Below, piece by piece: positions 1 through 5,917 of a DNA stretch of 6,962 nucleotides (position 1 is the stretch's first letter; the number at the start of each line of letters is the position of its first letter). The stretch is from Micrococcales bacterium UBA3913 (lineage in GTDB: Bacteria > Actinomycetota > Actinomycetes > Actinomycetales > Microbacteriaceae): assembly GCA_002391425.1 (NCBI GenBank), contig DGEZ01000151.1:702-7663 (forward strand), written 5' to 3'. Below the pieces are notes generated by a model. It made no database searches and had not been told where the DNA came from. It saw only the letters and a program-made list of their open reading frames with translations. Both the position numbers and the translations under genes were made by a program.

Positions 1-31
1 TACACCGTTAACTTGACAGACCCACCGATAC

Positions 32-334
32 GTGAAGGACAAGTTCGCCGCAGCCAAGCTGACACCTGAGGCGTCTGAACAGGTCCACCCCGCCGCAGTG
101 GCGGAGGCAGAGCTTCAATTCGAGGCATCAGTAGCCCGAATCACGCCGGGGGTCATGGGCGGGTACTCGATCGTGGAAGCCCAGATCGTCCGCATACATG
201 CACAACCGCGCATCCTCGACCAGAACGGAGAACATATCAACACACAGGCATGGAACCCCACGATCTATGCGTTCCGGGACTATTTCCCCCTGGGACAGAC
301 CGTCGGAGGACGGCCAGGGGGATCCGCGGGGTAG
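32..334 (+). CDS. C-terminal part of a flavin reductase-like (FMN-binding split-barrel) protein, probably broken
   Basis: The 100-residue product resembles the C-terminal half of flavin reductase-family (RutF/DIM6-NTAB type, PF01613-like) proteins, which use NAD(P)H to reduce FMN. The family-like stretches are DKFAAAKLTPEASE near the start, YSIVEAQIVRIHAQPRILD in the middle, and WNPTIYAFRDYFPLGQ near the end. Whole members are usually about 180-210 residues, so the FMN-binding N-terminal half is absent. The nominal GTG at 32 encodes the V of a family-like YVKDKF stretch and has no visible ribosome binding site, so it is probably not a true start. A TGA at 14-16 closes this frame. In frame 1, bases 1-18 read YTVNLT, which resembles the family's conserved VNL segment. 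This suggests a frameshift or deletion near 16-25, or an assembly fault at the contig edge. The family call comes from remembered patterns. Confidence 0.6.
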   Translation: MKDKFAAAKLTPEASEQVHPAAVAEAELQFEASVARITPGVMGGYSIVEAQIVRIHAQPRILDQNGEHINTQAWNPTIYAFRDYFPLGQTVGGRPGGSAG

Positions 335-400
335 CTGCAGCGCCGCCGCCAACGGGCACACACGTCCTCGCAGGATGCGTGCTGGAATGCCTCCACGACA

Positions 401-418
401 GGCGCGATCTCCCGCGCC
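401..418 (-). terminator. GC hairpin just downstream of tRNA-Arg
   Basis: A perfect 6-bp stem (GGCGCG 401-406 with CGCGCC 413-418) encloses a 6-nt loop. It begins 8 nt past the mature 3' end of the minus-strand tRNA, where a terminator or 3'-processing hairpin would be expected. No T-tract follows on the minus strand, so it is not a classical intrinsic terminator. Actinobacterial terminators often lack U-tracts. It also sits between the convergent flavin-reductase remnant and the tRNA, so it could serve either side. Confidence 0.4.
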
Positions 419-425
419 CCCAACG

Positions 426-498
426 TGCCACCGACAGGATTCGAACCTGCGACGCAGGGTTTAGGAAACCCTCGCTCTATCCCCTGAGCTACGGCGGC
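426..498 (-). tRNA. tRNA-Arg, anticodon CCT
   Basis: The minus strand folds into a complete 73-nt cloverleaf. The acceptor stem is GCCGCCG with CGGTGGC (7 bp, one G-T) and the discriminator is A. The D-arm is GCTC/GAGC, the anticodon stem AGGGT/ACCCT carries loop TTCCTAA, and the T-arm loop is TTCGAAT. The anticodon CCT (bases 463-465 of the plus strand read in reverse) decodes AGG arginine codons. The 3' CCA is not encoded; the next bases are CGT, so it would be added by the CCA-adding enzyme. AGG is a rare arginine codon in high-GC genomes, so this is a low-demand tRNA. No clear promoter was found on its 5' side. Confidence 0.96.
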
Positions 499-637
499 GG
501 ACCCAAGAAAACACGTGGCGGCGTAACCTGCCCCCGATGTTCACTCATTGGACGCACCTTGTGGTGCACCGTTTACGCGCTGTCCAGCATACCCGTGACA
601 CATCTACACGGCGACGTCGCTTAGCTCGCGCTCCCGG

Positions 638-1792
638 TCAGCATCCCGCCACGGCAACGGCGTCGTGATCCTCCAGCCACTGGGCTGGGTCCTCCATCGT
701 GGTGCGGTTCCCGGGGCTGGGCGTGCCTTTACTGGTGTCGTGGATCTCCAGGTGCAGGTGAGGGCCAGTGGCGATACCCGACTGTCCCACGAGCGCGATC
801 TTCTCGCCGGCGTAGACCGTATCCCCCTCGGACACGAGCACACCGTTCGCATATTCGTGCACGTAATACGACACGATCGTCTCGCCCGTGCTCAGGGTCG
901 AAGTCACCCCGATGTACCAGGCACCGGCCGTCGTGCCGATCTCGGTGACTGTGCCATCCGCGATTGCGAAGATGGATGTTCCCAGGGGCGCCGAGTAGTC
1001 CTGCCCGGTGTGGTAGTCGGAGTATCCCAGCGCACTGATGTAGCGATACCCCACACCCGAGGTCATGTGGAAGGAGTAGTTGGGCATCGGGAACGCGACC
1101 TCGCTGGACACCTCGGAGCCATCCACCGTGCACGCGGTCGTCAAAGTCACGTCGTCATCGGCCGGATGCGCATCCTCCCCGAGGGTCACATCCGAACGCG
1201 TCAGGTCGCTTCCCGATGTGGAGGTTGCCGTGTAATTCTGTGCGGCACTGGCTGCCGCATTCAGCGTGACCACCATTGTGGGACTAATCACCGCCACATC
1301 CGCGGGATCTACAGCGTACGCGGGAAGGCCTACGGTGAGCATGGCCATTGTCGCCACGCTGGCTGCCGACACACGTGCGATCACGGGCCAGCGCCGTTCC
1401 CGAGCAACTCGGGGGCGGCGACGCGGAGCAGGTACCTCCACCGGCGGTGCCACGTGCGGGAGCCGTGCTGGAACCGGCCGGGCGGCCGATAGCTCGATCA
1501 GCCGCTCCGATGGCTTTGCCTTCGCTGCCCGACGGGGCACACCCACGGGGGCAATTTCCGCGGTGGGAATCTCACGCACAGCCTCCGCCCGTGCGGCCAC
1601 CCGCCGACGGGCCTCCTCCGGGTAAATCACGGGATGAAACGTACTGTGCCGAGTGGTTGCTCGCGCGCGTGCCGGGTCAAAGACGACCGGGGAAAATGCT
1701 GGGACGGGCGAGAAACGACGGGAATCCGGGCGCGGATCAGCGGACACCTCTGTAGCGTTCAGACCTGACGTCTGCGCTGCATGTCGACCCAC
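638..1792 (-). CDS. membrane-anchored M23 (LytM/peptidase_M23) zinc metallopeptidase
   Basis: This 384-residue protein ends in a peptidase family M23 domain, which hydrolyses peptide bridges in peptidoglycan outside the membrane. Residues 1-135 are an Arg/Ala/Pro-rich tail, presumably cytoplasmic. A single hydrophobic segment at about 136-160, ending LPAYA, is a signal anchor or signal peptide. Residues 160-235 are a Ser/Thr/Asp-rich linker, and the catalytic domain spans about 240-375. The active-site set is complete: H261 and D265 (HTGQD), H312 (YYVHEY), and H345 with H347 (PHLHLEI), matching the LytM pattern. The only cysteines are C221 and the C-terminal C384, both on the exported side. 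The GTG start at 1792 is backed by a GAGG 8 nt upstream. It lies downstream of dtxR on the same strand with a 191-nt gap and has its own promoter. Substrate bond and activation partner cannot be told. Confidence 0.9.
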   Translation of the reverse strand: MGRHAAQTSGLNATEVSADPRPDSRRFSPVPAFSPVVFDPARARATTRHSTFHPVIYPEEARRRVAARAEAVREIPTAEIAPVGVPRRAAKAKPSERLIELSAARPVPARLPHVAPPVEVPAPRRRPRVARERRWPVIARVSAASVATMAMLTVGLPAYAVDPADVAVISPTMVVTLNAAASAAQNYTATSTSGSDLTRSDVTLGEDAHPADDDVTLTTACTVDGSEVSSEVAFPMPNYSFHMTSGVGYRYISALGYSDYHTGQDYSAPLGTSIFAIADGTVTEIGTTAGAWYIGVTSTLSTGETIVSYYVHEYANGVLVSEGDTVYAGEKIALVGQSGIATGPHLHLEIHDTSKGTPSPGNRTTMEDPAQWLEDHDAVAVAGC

Positions 1793-1889
1793 TGTATAAA
1801 CCTCGACGCTCTATGGACACATCTGCACTTCAGTAATGAAACCCTCAGATCGTCCACTCCCCCGTGTAGCACCACCTACTGAGGACGAC
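1793..1889 (-). promoter_or_regulatory. structured 5' leader of the M23 peptidase gene (about 97 nt)
   Basis: From the predicted transcription start near 1889 to the GTG at 1792 there are about 97 untranslated bases. Two mutually exclusive pairings are visible. One joins TCGTCC (plus-strand 1883-1888) with GGACGA (plus-strand 1850-1855). The other joins CCTCAG (plus-strand 1879-1884) with CTGAGG (plus-strand 1843-1848). They share bases, so only one can form at a time. A smaller TTCA/TGAA hairpin follows nearer the start codon. I could not match it to a known riboswitch class, including the c-di-AMP (ydaO) class that often precedes wall-hydrolase genes in actinobacteria. Regulation through the leader is an inference. 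Confidence 0.3.
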
Positions 1890-1895
1890 GTATCA

Positions 1896-1924
1896 ACTTT
1901 AGAGGAATCCGACACGGATGTCAC
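1896..1924 (-). promoter_or_regulatory. predicted sigma-70-type promoter for the M23 peptidase gene
   Basis: On the minus strand, GTGACA (plus 1919-1924; 5 of 6 to TTGACA) is followed after exactly 17 nt by TAAAGT (plus 1896-1901; fits TANNNT). This is the best-spaced promoter in the window and predicts a start near 1889. It indicates that the peptidase is transcribed independently of dtxR. An ATCCG/CGGAT mini-hairpin (1907-1919) lies in the spacer and overlaps the first base of the -35 box. Confidence 0.55.
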
Positions 1925-1949
1925 ATTTCGATTACAAACCCCTATTTAC

Positions 1950-1978
1950 CGGCGGCGCATCCCACATTTTTCCCGCCG
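1950..1978 (-). terminator. possible hairpin downstream of the DtxR-family gene
   Basis: CGGCGG (1973-1978 read on the minus strand) can pair with CCGCCG (1950-1955 read on the minus strand), a 6-bp GC stem starting 6 nt past the dtxR stop. The loop is long (17 nt, including an A-run on the minus strand) and no T-tract follows. It may end or weaken transcription before the M23 promoter. The evidence is weak. Confidence 0.25.
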
Positions 1979-1983
1979 AAATC

Positions 1984-2682
1984 CTATTTTCCGGGATCCG
2001 TATACACGTGATAGGCGAGATCCTCTGGGAAGCGCACGCCTTCTTGCCCCTCAACGGGAGTGAGAGTCACCGTGTCGCCGTCTCGGGATGCCGTCACGGT
2101 GACACCAGGGGCGATCCCTACCGCCTCAAACTCGCTGAGCAAACCTGGCGCGTATTGGATCGGCTCCCCGATCCGGCGCACCACACCACTGATCGGGGAG
2201 CCCTCCGCACGGAGGCGCTCCACGATCGACACGACCCCATCCATGAACGCAGGAGCAGCTGGCTCTCCCAGTTCTTCCAGTCCCGGAATTGGGTTCCCGT
2301 AGGGGGACTCGACTGGGTCATGCAGCAGAGTCAGCAGACGCTTCTCCACGTCCTCGCTCATGACGTGCTCCCACCGGCAGGCCTCCTCATGGATGAGGTC
2401 CCACTCCAGTCCGATGACATCCTTGAGGAGCCGTTCCGCGAGCCGATGCTTGCGCATCACCCGGATCGCACGCTCCCTACCCACCGGGGTCAGTTCCAGG
2501 TGACGGTCGCCCGAGACAATCACCAGCCCGTCCCGTTCCATGCGCGCCACCGTCTGCGAGACCGTCGGCCCCGAGTGCCCGATGCGCTCCGCAATCCGAG
2601 CACGGAGCGGAACCAGGTGTTCCTCCTCTAATTCGAGGATCGTTCGCAAGTACATCTCTGTCGTATCGACAAGATCCGTCAC
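1984..2682 (-). CDS. dtxR: DtxR/IdeR-family iron-dependent transcriptional regulator
   Basis: This 232-residue protein has the layout of DtxR/IdeR: winged helix at about 1-73, dimerisation and metal domain at about 74-140, and an SH3/FeoA-like domain at about 150-228. The opening DLVDTTEMYLRTI and the recognition-helix region SGPTVSQTVARMERDGLV match diphtheria-toxin repressor almost residue for residue. All known metal ligands are present. Primary-site M10, C102, E105 and H106, and ancillary-site H79, E83 and H98, keep the DtxR numbering; EPIQ (E173, Q176) stands for DtxR E170/Q173. C102 points to iron rather than the MntR manganese type. With Fe2+ it should repress iron-uptake genes. The GTG start at 2682 follows an excellent AGGAGG at 6-nt spacing. 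The open frame continues upstream, but that part lies antisense to serC and is not real. No canonical DtxR box (TTAGGTTAGSCTAACCTAA) was seen in the window, so targets lie elsewhere. Confidence 0.95.
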   Translation of the reverse strand: MTDLVDTTEMYLRTILELEEEHLVPLRARIAERIGHSGPTVSQTVARMERDGLVIVSGDRHLELTPVGRERAIRVMRKHRLAERLLKDVIGLEWDLIHEEACRWEHVMSEDVEKRLLTLLHDPVESPYGNPIPGLEELGEPAAPAFMDGVVSIVERLRAEGSPISGVVRRIGEPIQYAPGLLSEFEAVGIAPGVTVTASRDGDTVTLTPVEGQEGVRFPEDLAYHVYTDPGK

Positions 2683-2719
2683 AGGTTCCCTCCTCTCGGG
2701 CCAGCCACCGCTATTGGCC

Positions 2720-2767
2720 GTCACGCTGTGCGCTGTCGCATAACCAGAATACGCACAGAAATGTGAC
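2720..2767. repeat. interrupted inverted repeat in the dtxR-serC divergent region
   Basis: The arms are GTCAC (2720-2724) plus CTGTGCG (2726-2732), and CGCACAG (2752-2758) plus GTGAC (2763-2767). The inner 7-bp arms match perfectly around a 19-nt spacer. The outer 5-bp arms also match, offset by 1 nt on one side and 4 nt on the other. The repeat lies between the two divergent start codons and overlaps a possible dtxR -10 element (TATTCT on the minus strand, plus 2746-2751). It could be an operator for an unknown dimeric regulator or a chance dyad. It does not resemble a DtxR box. Confidence 0.35.
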
Positions 2768-2773
2768 AGTCCC

Positions 2774-2811
2774 GTGAACCGGGCCACAACGGCCTCACTA
2801 CACTGAGAGAT
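2774..2811 (+). promoter_or_regulatory. probable leaderless promoter of serC
   Basis: TACACT (2799-2804) fits the actinobacterial -10 TANNNT and ends 7 nt before the serC ATG. Transcription would therefore begin at or next to the start codon. There is no ribosome binding site at normal spacing, only GAGAGA abutting the ATG. A weak -35-like GTGAAC (2774-2779) lies 19 nt upstream. The spacing fits a leaderless mRNA, which is common in actinobacteria. Confidence 0.45.
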
Positions 2812-3954
2812 ATGTCGGACACCCCCCAGATCACTCTCCCCGCATCCATGCTGCCGGAGGACGGCCGATTCGGATGCGGTCCCTCCCGGATACGCCCCGC
2901 ACAGGTGGACGCGCTCACTGCGGCGGGCAGTACTTTTCTCGGCACATCCCACCGGCAGGCCCCCGTCAAGAACATGGTCGGGCGCATCCGCGAGGCTCTC
3001 GGCACGCTGTTCCGCCTGCCCGACGGATACGAGATCATTCTCGGCGACGGAGGCGCGACTGCCTTCTGGAACGCCGCAGCCTTTGGGCTGGTCAGCCGCC
3101 GCGCCCAGGCGGTGACCTGCGGAGAATTCAGCTCGAAGTTCGCCAAGGCCGTCACCACTCCCTGGCTGGAGACACCAAGTGTCCTCGAGGCCCCCGTCGG
3201 CAGCAGGCGAGCCGCCGAAGCACAGCCGGGCATCGACGTCTACGCCTGGCCGCATAACGAAACCTCAACGGGGGTCAGCTCCCCCATCCGCCGAGTCGCC
3301 GGGGCCGATCCCGACGCTCTCATCGTCATCGACGGGACCTCCGCCGCCGGCGGCATCGACTTCTCCGCCGATGAGCTGGATGTGTACTACTTCTCCCCCC
3401 AGAAGAACTTCGCCTCGGAGGGCGGCCTGTGGCTGGCAGCCGTCAGCCCCCGAGCGATCGAGCGGATCGAGACAATTGCCGGGAGCGACCGGTACATCCC
3501 TGAGTTCCTCAACCTGCGCACCGCCCTGACCAACTCACGGCTCAACCAAACGCTCAACACGCCGTCGCTGTCCACGTTGCTCCTGCTGGATGAACAGCTC
3601 CAGTGGATGCTCGGCAACGGCGGCCTGAGCTGGGCCGACGCACGCACGCACGAGTCCTCCGGGCTGCTGTACTCATGGGCCGAGTCGGATTCGCGCGTCC
3701 GCCCGTTCGTCGAGAACCCCGAACACCGTTCTCCCGTGGTCGTCACGATCGACTTCGACGATTCCCTCAATGCCGCCGCCGTTGCCGCGATCCTGCGCGC
3801 CCACGGTGTTGTCGACGTGGAGCCGTACCGGAAGCTGGGCCGAAACCAGTTGCGGATCGGAACATTCGTCGCGGTCGAACCCAGTGACGTCGAGAAGCTC
3901 ATCGCGTGCATCCAGTGGATCCTGGACCACGCCGGAGACGCGATCCTGCGCTGA
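2812..3954 (+). CDS. serC: phosphoserine transaminase (actinobacterial type)
   Basis: This PLP-dependent class-V aminotransferase converts 3-phosphohydroxypyruvate and glutamate to O-phosphoserine and 2-oxoglutarate, the second step of serine synthesis; it can also act in the pyridoxal 5'-phosphate pathway. The 380-residue length and sequence fit the mycobacterial-type SerC subfamily. Visible marks are GCGPSR at 21-26 near the N-terminus, GTSHRQ at 44-49, the cofactor-contact region ILGDGGATAFWN at 76-87, and IVIDGTSAAGG at 171-181 with the PLP-binding aspartate D174. FSPQKNFASEGG at 194-205 carries the Schiff-base lysine K198, and RNQLRIGTF at 344-352 carries a likely carboxylate-binding arginine. 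The protein appears complete. The ATG start fits the N-terminus and the leaderless promoter. It is divergent from dtxR and converges on the MFS gene. The other serine genes (serA, serB) are not in the window. Confidence 0.96.
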   Translation: MSDTPQITLPASMLPEDGRFGCGPSRIRPAQVDALTAAGSTFLGTSHRQAPVKNMVGRIREALGTLFRLPDGYEIILGDGGATAFWNAAAFGLVSRRAQAVTCGEFSSKFAKAVTTPWLETPSVLEAPVGSRRAAEAQPGIDVYAWPHNETSTGVSSPIRRVAGADPDALIVIDGTSAAGGIDFSADELDVYYFSPQKNFASEGGLWLAAVSPRAIERIETIAGSDRYIPEFLNLRTALTNSRLNQTLNTPSLSTLLLLDEQLQWMLGNGGLSWADARTHESSGLLYSWAESDSRVRPFVENPEHRSPVVVTIDFDDSLNAAAVAAILRAHGVVDVEPYRKLGRNQLRIGTFVAVEPSDVEKLIACIQWILDHAGDAILR

Positions 3955-3976
3955 CGCCAGCGGAGAAAGCGGCGTC
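3953..3976. terminator. possible bidirectional hairpin between convergent serC and the MFS gene
   Basis: GACGCC (3953-3958) pairs with GGCGTC (3971-3976). Two further pairs form after a bulged A around the loop GGAGAAA (3962-3968). The hairpin overlaps the last two bases of the serC stop and lies in the 50-bp gap between convergent genes, where a shared terminator is expected. There is no T-tract on either side, so the call is tentative. Confidence 0.35.
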
Positions 3977-4004
3977 GTGGATGCACGCGGCGCGGGCATC
4001 CTCC

Positions 4005-5330
4005 TCAGCGTTCCAGCCTGCGCCGCTCGGGCAGGGGAATCGGGCCCGTCTCCGGATGCTCAACAGTGACCGTTTCCGGTACGGCTCGATCGCCGTGCAC
4101 GAGCTGGTCGAACACGTCGTGGGTGGATCCCCGCCCCGTGCCGACGTACCACGCCAAGACCGCGAGAACGGCGATCGCGCAGCCGAGCGCACCGGCCCAC
4201 AGCGTGGCCGGGGGACTGACCGCATCTCCGATCCAGCCGATCACCGGGGCGCCGATGGGGCTTCCCCCCAGGAACATGGCCAGGTATACGGCCATCACCT
4301 GCCCGCGCAGCCGTGGCTCCGCCCCCAACTGCATATACGCGTTGGCCCCCGTCGCCAGGCGGATCATGAAGAACCCCGTGATGAACATGATCACCGCGAA
4401 CAGCAGGTAACTGCTGGTCATCGCCCCCAAGGCCAAGGACACACCCAGCCCCACCACCGAGACGACTAGGGTGCGCAGCCGTGGGGCTCGAGACGCCGCC
4501 GCGAACAACCCGCCGCCCATGGCCCCGACCGCCATCGCTGAGTTGAGCAGACCGAAATCTCCAGCCCCCCGGCCGAATTGAACTCGCGCCATCAAGGCGA
4601 TCGTCACCTGCGTGTTCATCGCTGTGGCTGCAATGAGGAACATCATCGCCGTCACCACAATCAGGTGGGGATGCTCAGCCATGTACCGAAACCCGTCCCG
4701 AACCCGAATGGTGCCGCTCTCCCGCGGTGAGGGAACGACCCGCGGCTCCGGCCGGATCAGAGCCAGCGCAGACACGGTCGCCACGTAGGTCAGGCTGTTG
4801 ATCGCAAACGCCCAACCGGGACCCACCACTTCGATGAGGAGTCCAGCCACCGCCGGCCCGATGAGCCGCGCGGCGTTGAACGACACGCTATTCAGGCTCA
4901 CCGCATTCGTGAGGTAGTCACGGCTGACCAGCTCGGATACGAAAACGTTGCGCGAGGGAGAGTCCACTGCCGCGATGCACCCGAGCAGGGCGGCCAGCAC
5001 GTACACATGCCAGAGTTCGACTACGCCCGTGAGCACGAGCACCGCCTGCGCTGCGGCGGCCGCGCCCATCCCCACCTGGGTCCACATCAGGATGTGACGC
5101 TTGTCGAACCTGTCGGCCACGAACCCAGCGAGGGGCGCAAGGAGCAGCTGCGGGCCGAACTGCAGTCCGATGGTGATCCCTACCGCCAGGCCCGATTCGT
5201 CGGTGAGACCGGTGAGCACCAGCCAGTTCTGCGCGATCCGGGCCATCCACAGCCCGATGTTCGAAATGAGGATCCCGACGAACCAGATGCGGTAGTTGCG
5301 GATCCCCAGAGAGGCGAAGACGGCCTTCAC
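4005..5330 (-). CDS. MFS transporter, EntS/MFS_3-like exporter
   Basis: This 441-residue integral membrane protein of the major facilitator superfamily has about 12 hydrophobic segments spread over residues 12-398 and a hydrophilic C-terminal tail from about 399. The loop 2-3 signature is seen as GFVADRFDKRHIL (69-81), a motif-C-like RLIGPAVAGLL at 155-165, and a late LGAEPRLRGQVMAVY at 335-349. These features and the overall pattern fit the MFS_3 / transmembrane secretion effector family, which includes the enterobactin exporter EntS. Substrate is unknown, and siderophore export is not shown even though dtxR is nearby. The GTG start overlaps the stop of the DUF3027 gene as GTGA (5327-5330), so translation is probably coupled; no strong ribosome binding site is seen. 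It is the last gene of the csp operon. A similar MFS-DUF3027-csp neighbourhood occurs in Mycobacterium, from memory. Confidence 0.88.
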   Translation of the reverse strand: MKAVFASLGIRNYRIWFVGILISNIGLWMARIAQNWLVLTGLTDESGLAVGITIGLQFGPQLLLAPLAGFVADRFDKRHILMWTQVGMGAAAAAQAVLVLTGVVELWHVYVLAALLGCIAAVDSPSRNVFVSELVSRDYLTNAVSLNSVSFNAARLIGPAVAGLLIEVVGPGWAFAINSLTYVATVSALALIRPEPRVVPSPRESGTIRVRDGFRYMAEHPHLIVVTAMMFLIAATAMNTQVTIALMARVQFGRGAGDFGLLNSAMAVGAMGGGLFAAASRAPRLRTLVVSVVGLGVSLALGAMTSSYLLFAVIMFITGFFMIRLATGANAYMQLGAEPRLRGQVMAVYLAMFLGGSPIGAPVIGWIGDAVSPPATLWAGALGCAIAVLAVLAWYVGTGRGSTHDVFDQLVHGDRAVPETVTVEHPETGPIPLPERRRLER

Positions 5331-5917
5331 TTCGTCGAGCTGTCAGGGTCCTCAGGTGCTGGATCCGCCGCAGCCGTCACGGGGCTGGCGGATTCCTGAA
5401 CCGCAGACACAGCAGCAGCGGGTTCCTGCGCCGACTCCGGGTCCTCTGCGGGATCCTGAGACTCCTCGGAGTCTACGGACTCGTCCTCCGCAGCCTCATC
5501 CTTCTGCGTCTGCTCCAGGTGCTCCAGGTACTCCGTGTACCGCTCCTCCCAGGGCCGCCAGGGAGGGCTAACCAAGGCATCTGGGCCAGGTAACAATTCG
5601 ACCTCCAGTACGGTGGGAGCGTCCTCGGGTGTGGCACGCGCCACGGCCGCCGTCCACAACCACCCGGTGTAGGCATGAGTGAGGCAGGCAAACTTCAACA
5701 GGACTGCCCCGCTGTCGGTGACCTCGTGCCCGACCAGATCCCCTATCGTTCCGGCGGGGGTTATCTGGACCAGAGCAGCACGCGCCAGCGGCTCAGCAGC
5801 GAGGAACTCTACCACCTGCTCCGGCGTCAGGCGCACAGGCGATGCCGTCTCCTGTTGTGTCGTCGCGGCATCCTCCGCTGCCACGCTCGCGGTGCTGTCC
5901 GCATCCTCAGACGTCAA
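5327..5917 (-). CDS. DUF3027-family protein of unknown function
   Basis: The core, from RLTPEQVVEFLAAEPLARAA through GTIGDLVGHEV, FACLTHAYTGWLWTAAVARA, ELLPGPDALVSPPWRPWEER, matches what I recall of the actinobacterial DUF3027 family, especially the GYxGWxW-like segment and the LLPGPDALxxPxWxPW motif. No biochemical role is known to me. The last 65 or so residues are an acidic, low-complexity Glu/Asp/Ala/Ser tail, probably disordered. The TTG at 5917 gives 196 residues beginning TSEDADS and an 11-nt overlap with the csp stop. The frame stays open to a GTG at 5986, but that extension is Arg-rich shadow of csp. A GTG further in, before AAEDAATT, is another possible start. It is coupled on both sides: it overlaps csp upstream and the MFS gene (GTGA) downstream. 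Confidence 0.82.
   Translation of the reverse strand: MTSEDADSTASVAAEDAATTQQETASPVRLTPEQVVEFLAAEPLARAALVQITPAGTIGDLVGHEVTDSGAVLLKFACLTHAYTGWLWTAAVARATPEDAPTVLEVELLPGPDALVSPPWRPWEERYTEYLEHLEQTQKDEAAEDESVDSEESQDPAEDPESAQEPAAAVSAVQESASPVTAAADPAPEDPDSSTK

Noticed and set aside
13..18. TTGACA resembling a -35 box
   Set aside because: No -10 element at 16-19 nt, and the region reads better as broken coding sequence.
554..567. Hairpin GCACC-TTGT-GGTGC as the terminator of the M23 gene
   Set aside because: The stem is only 5 bp, lies about 70 nt past the stop and has no T-tract, so it is too weak to call. Nothing else is evident between the M23 stop and the tRNA.
665..1492. Long plus-strand open frame of 275 codons
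   Set aside because: It lies antisense to the M23 gene, is rich in Arg/His/Gly, and matches no family. It is a high-GC shadow.
1793..1983. ydaO-type (c-di-AMP) riboswitch before the M23 gene
   Set aside because: The conserved core sequences expected for this class are not visible on the minus strand.
1918..2631. Plus-strand open frame of 237 codons
   Set aside because: It lies antisense to dtxR with no recognisable domain. The minus-strand reading is a near-perfect DtxR.
2683..3255. Upstream extension of the dtxR frame on the minus strand (total 423 codons open)
   Set aside because: From 2812 on it lies antisense to serC, its translation has no DtxR-like content, and the GTG at 2682 with AGGAGG gives the exact DtxR N-terminus.
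3387..3986. Minus-strand open frame of 199 codons
   Set aside because: It is the Arg/Ser-rich reverse shadow of serC.
1984..5330. Iron-siderophore system formed by dtxR and the EntS-like transporter
   Set aside because: No siderophore synthesis genes and no DtxR boxes are present, and the transporter belongs to the csp-DUF3027 operon rather than to dtxR.
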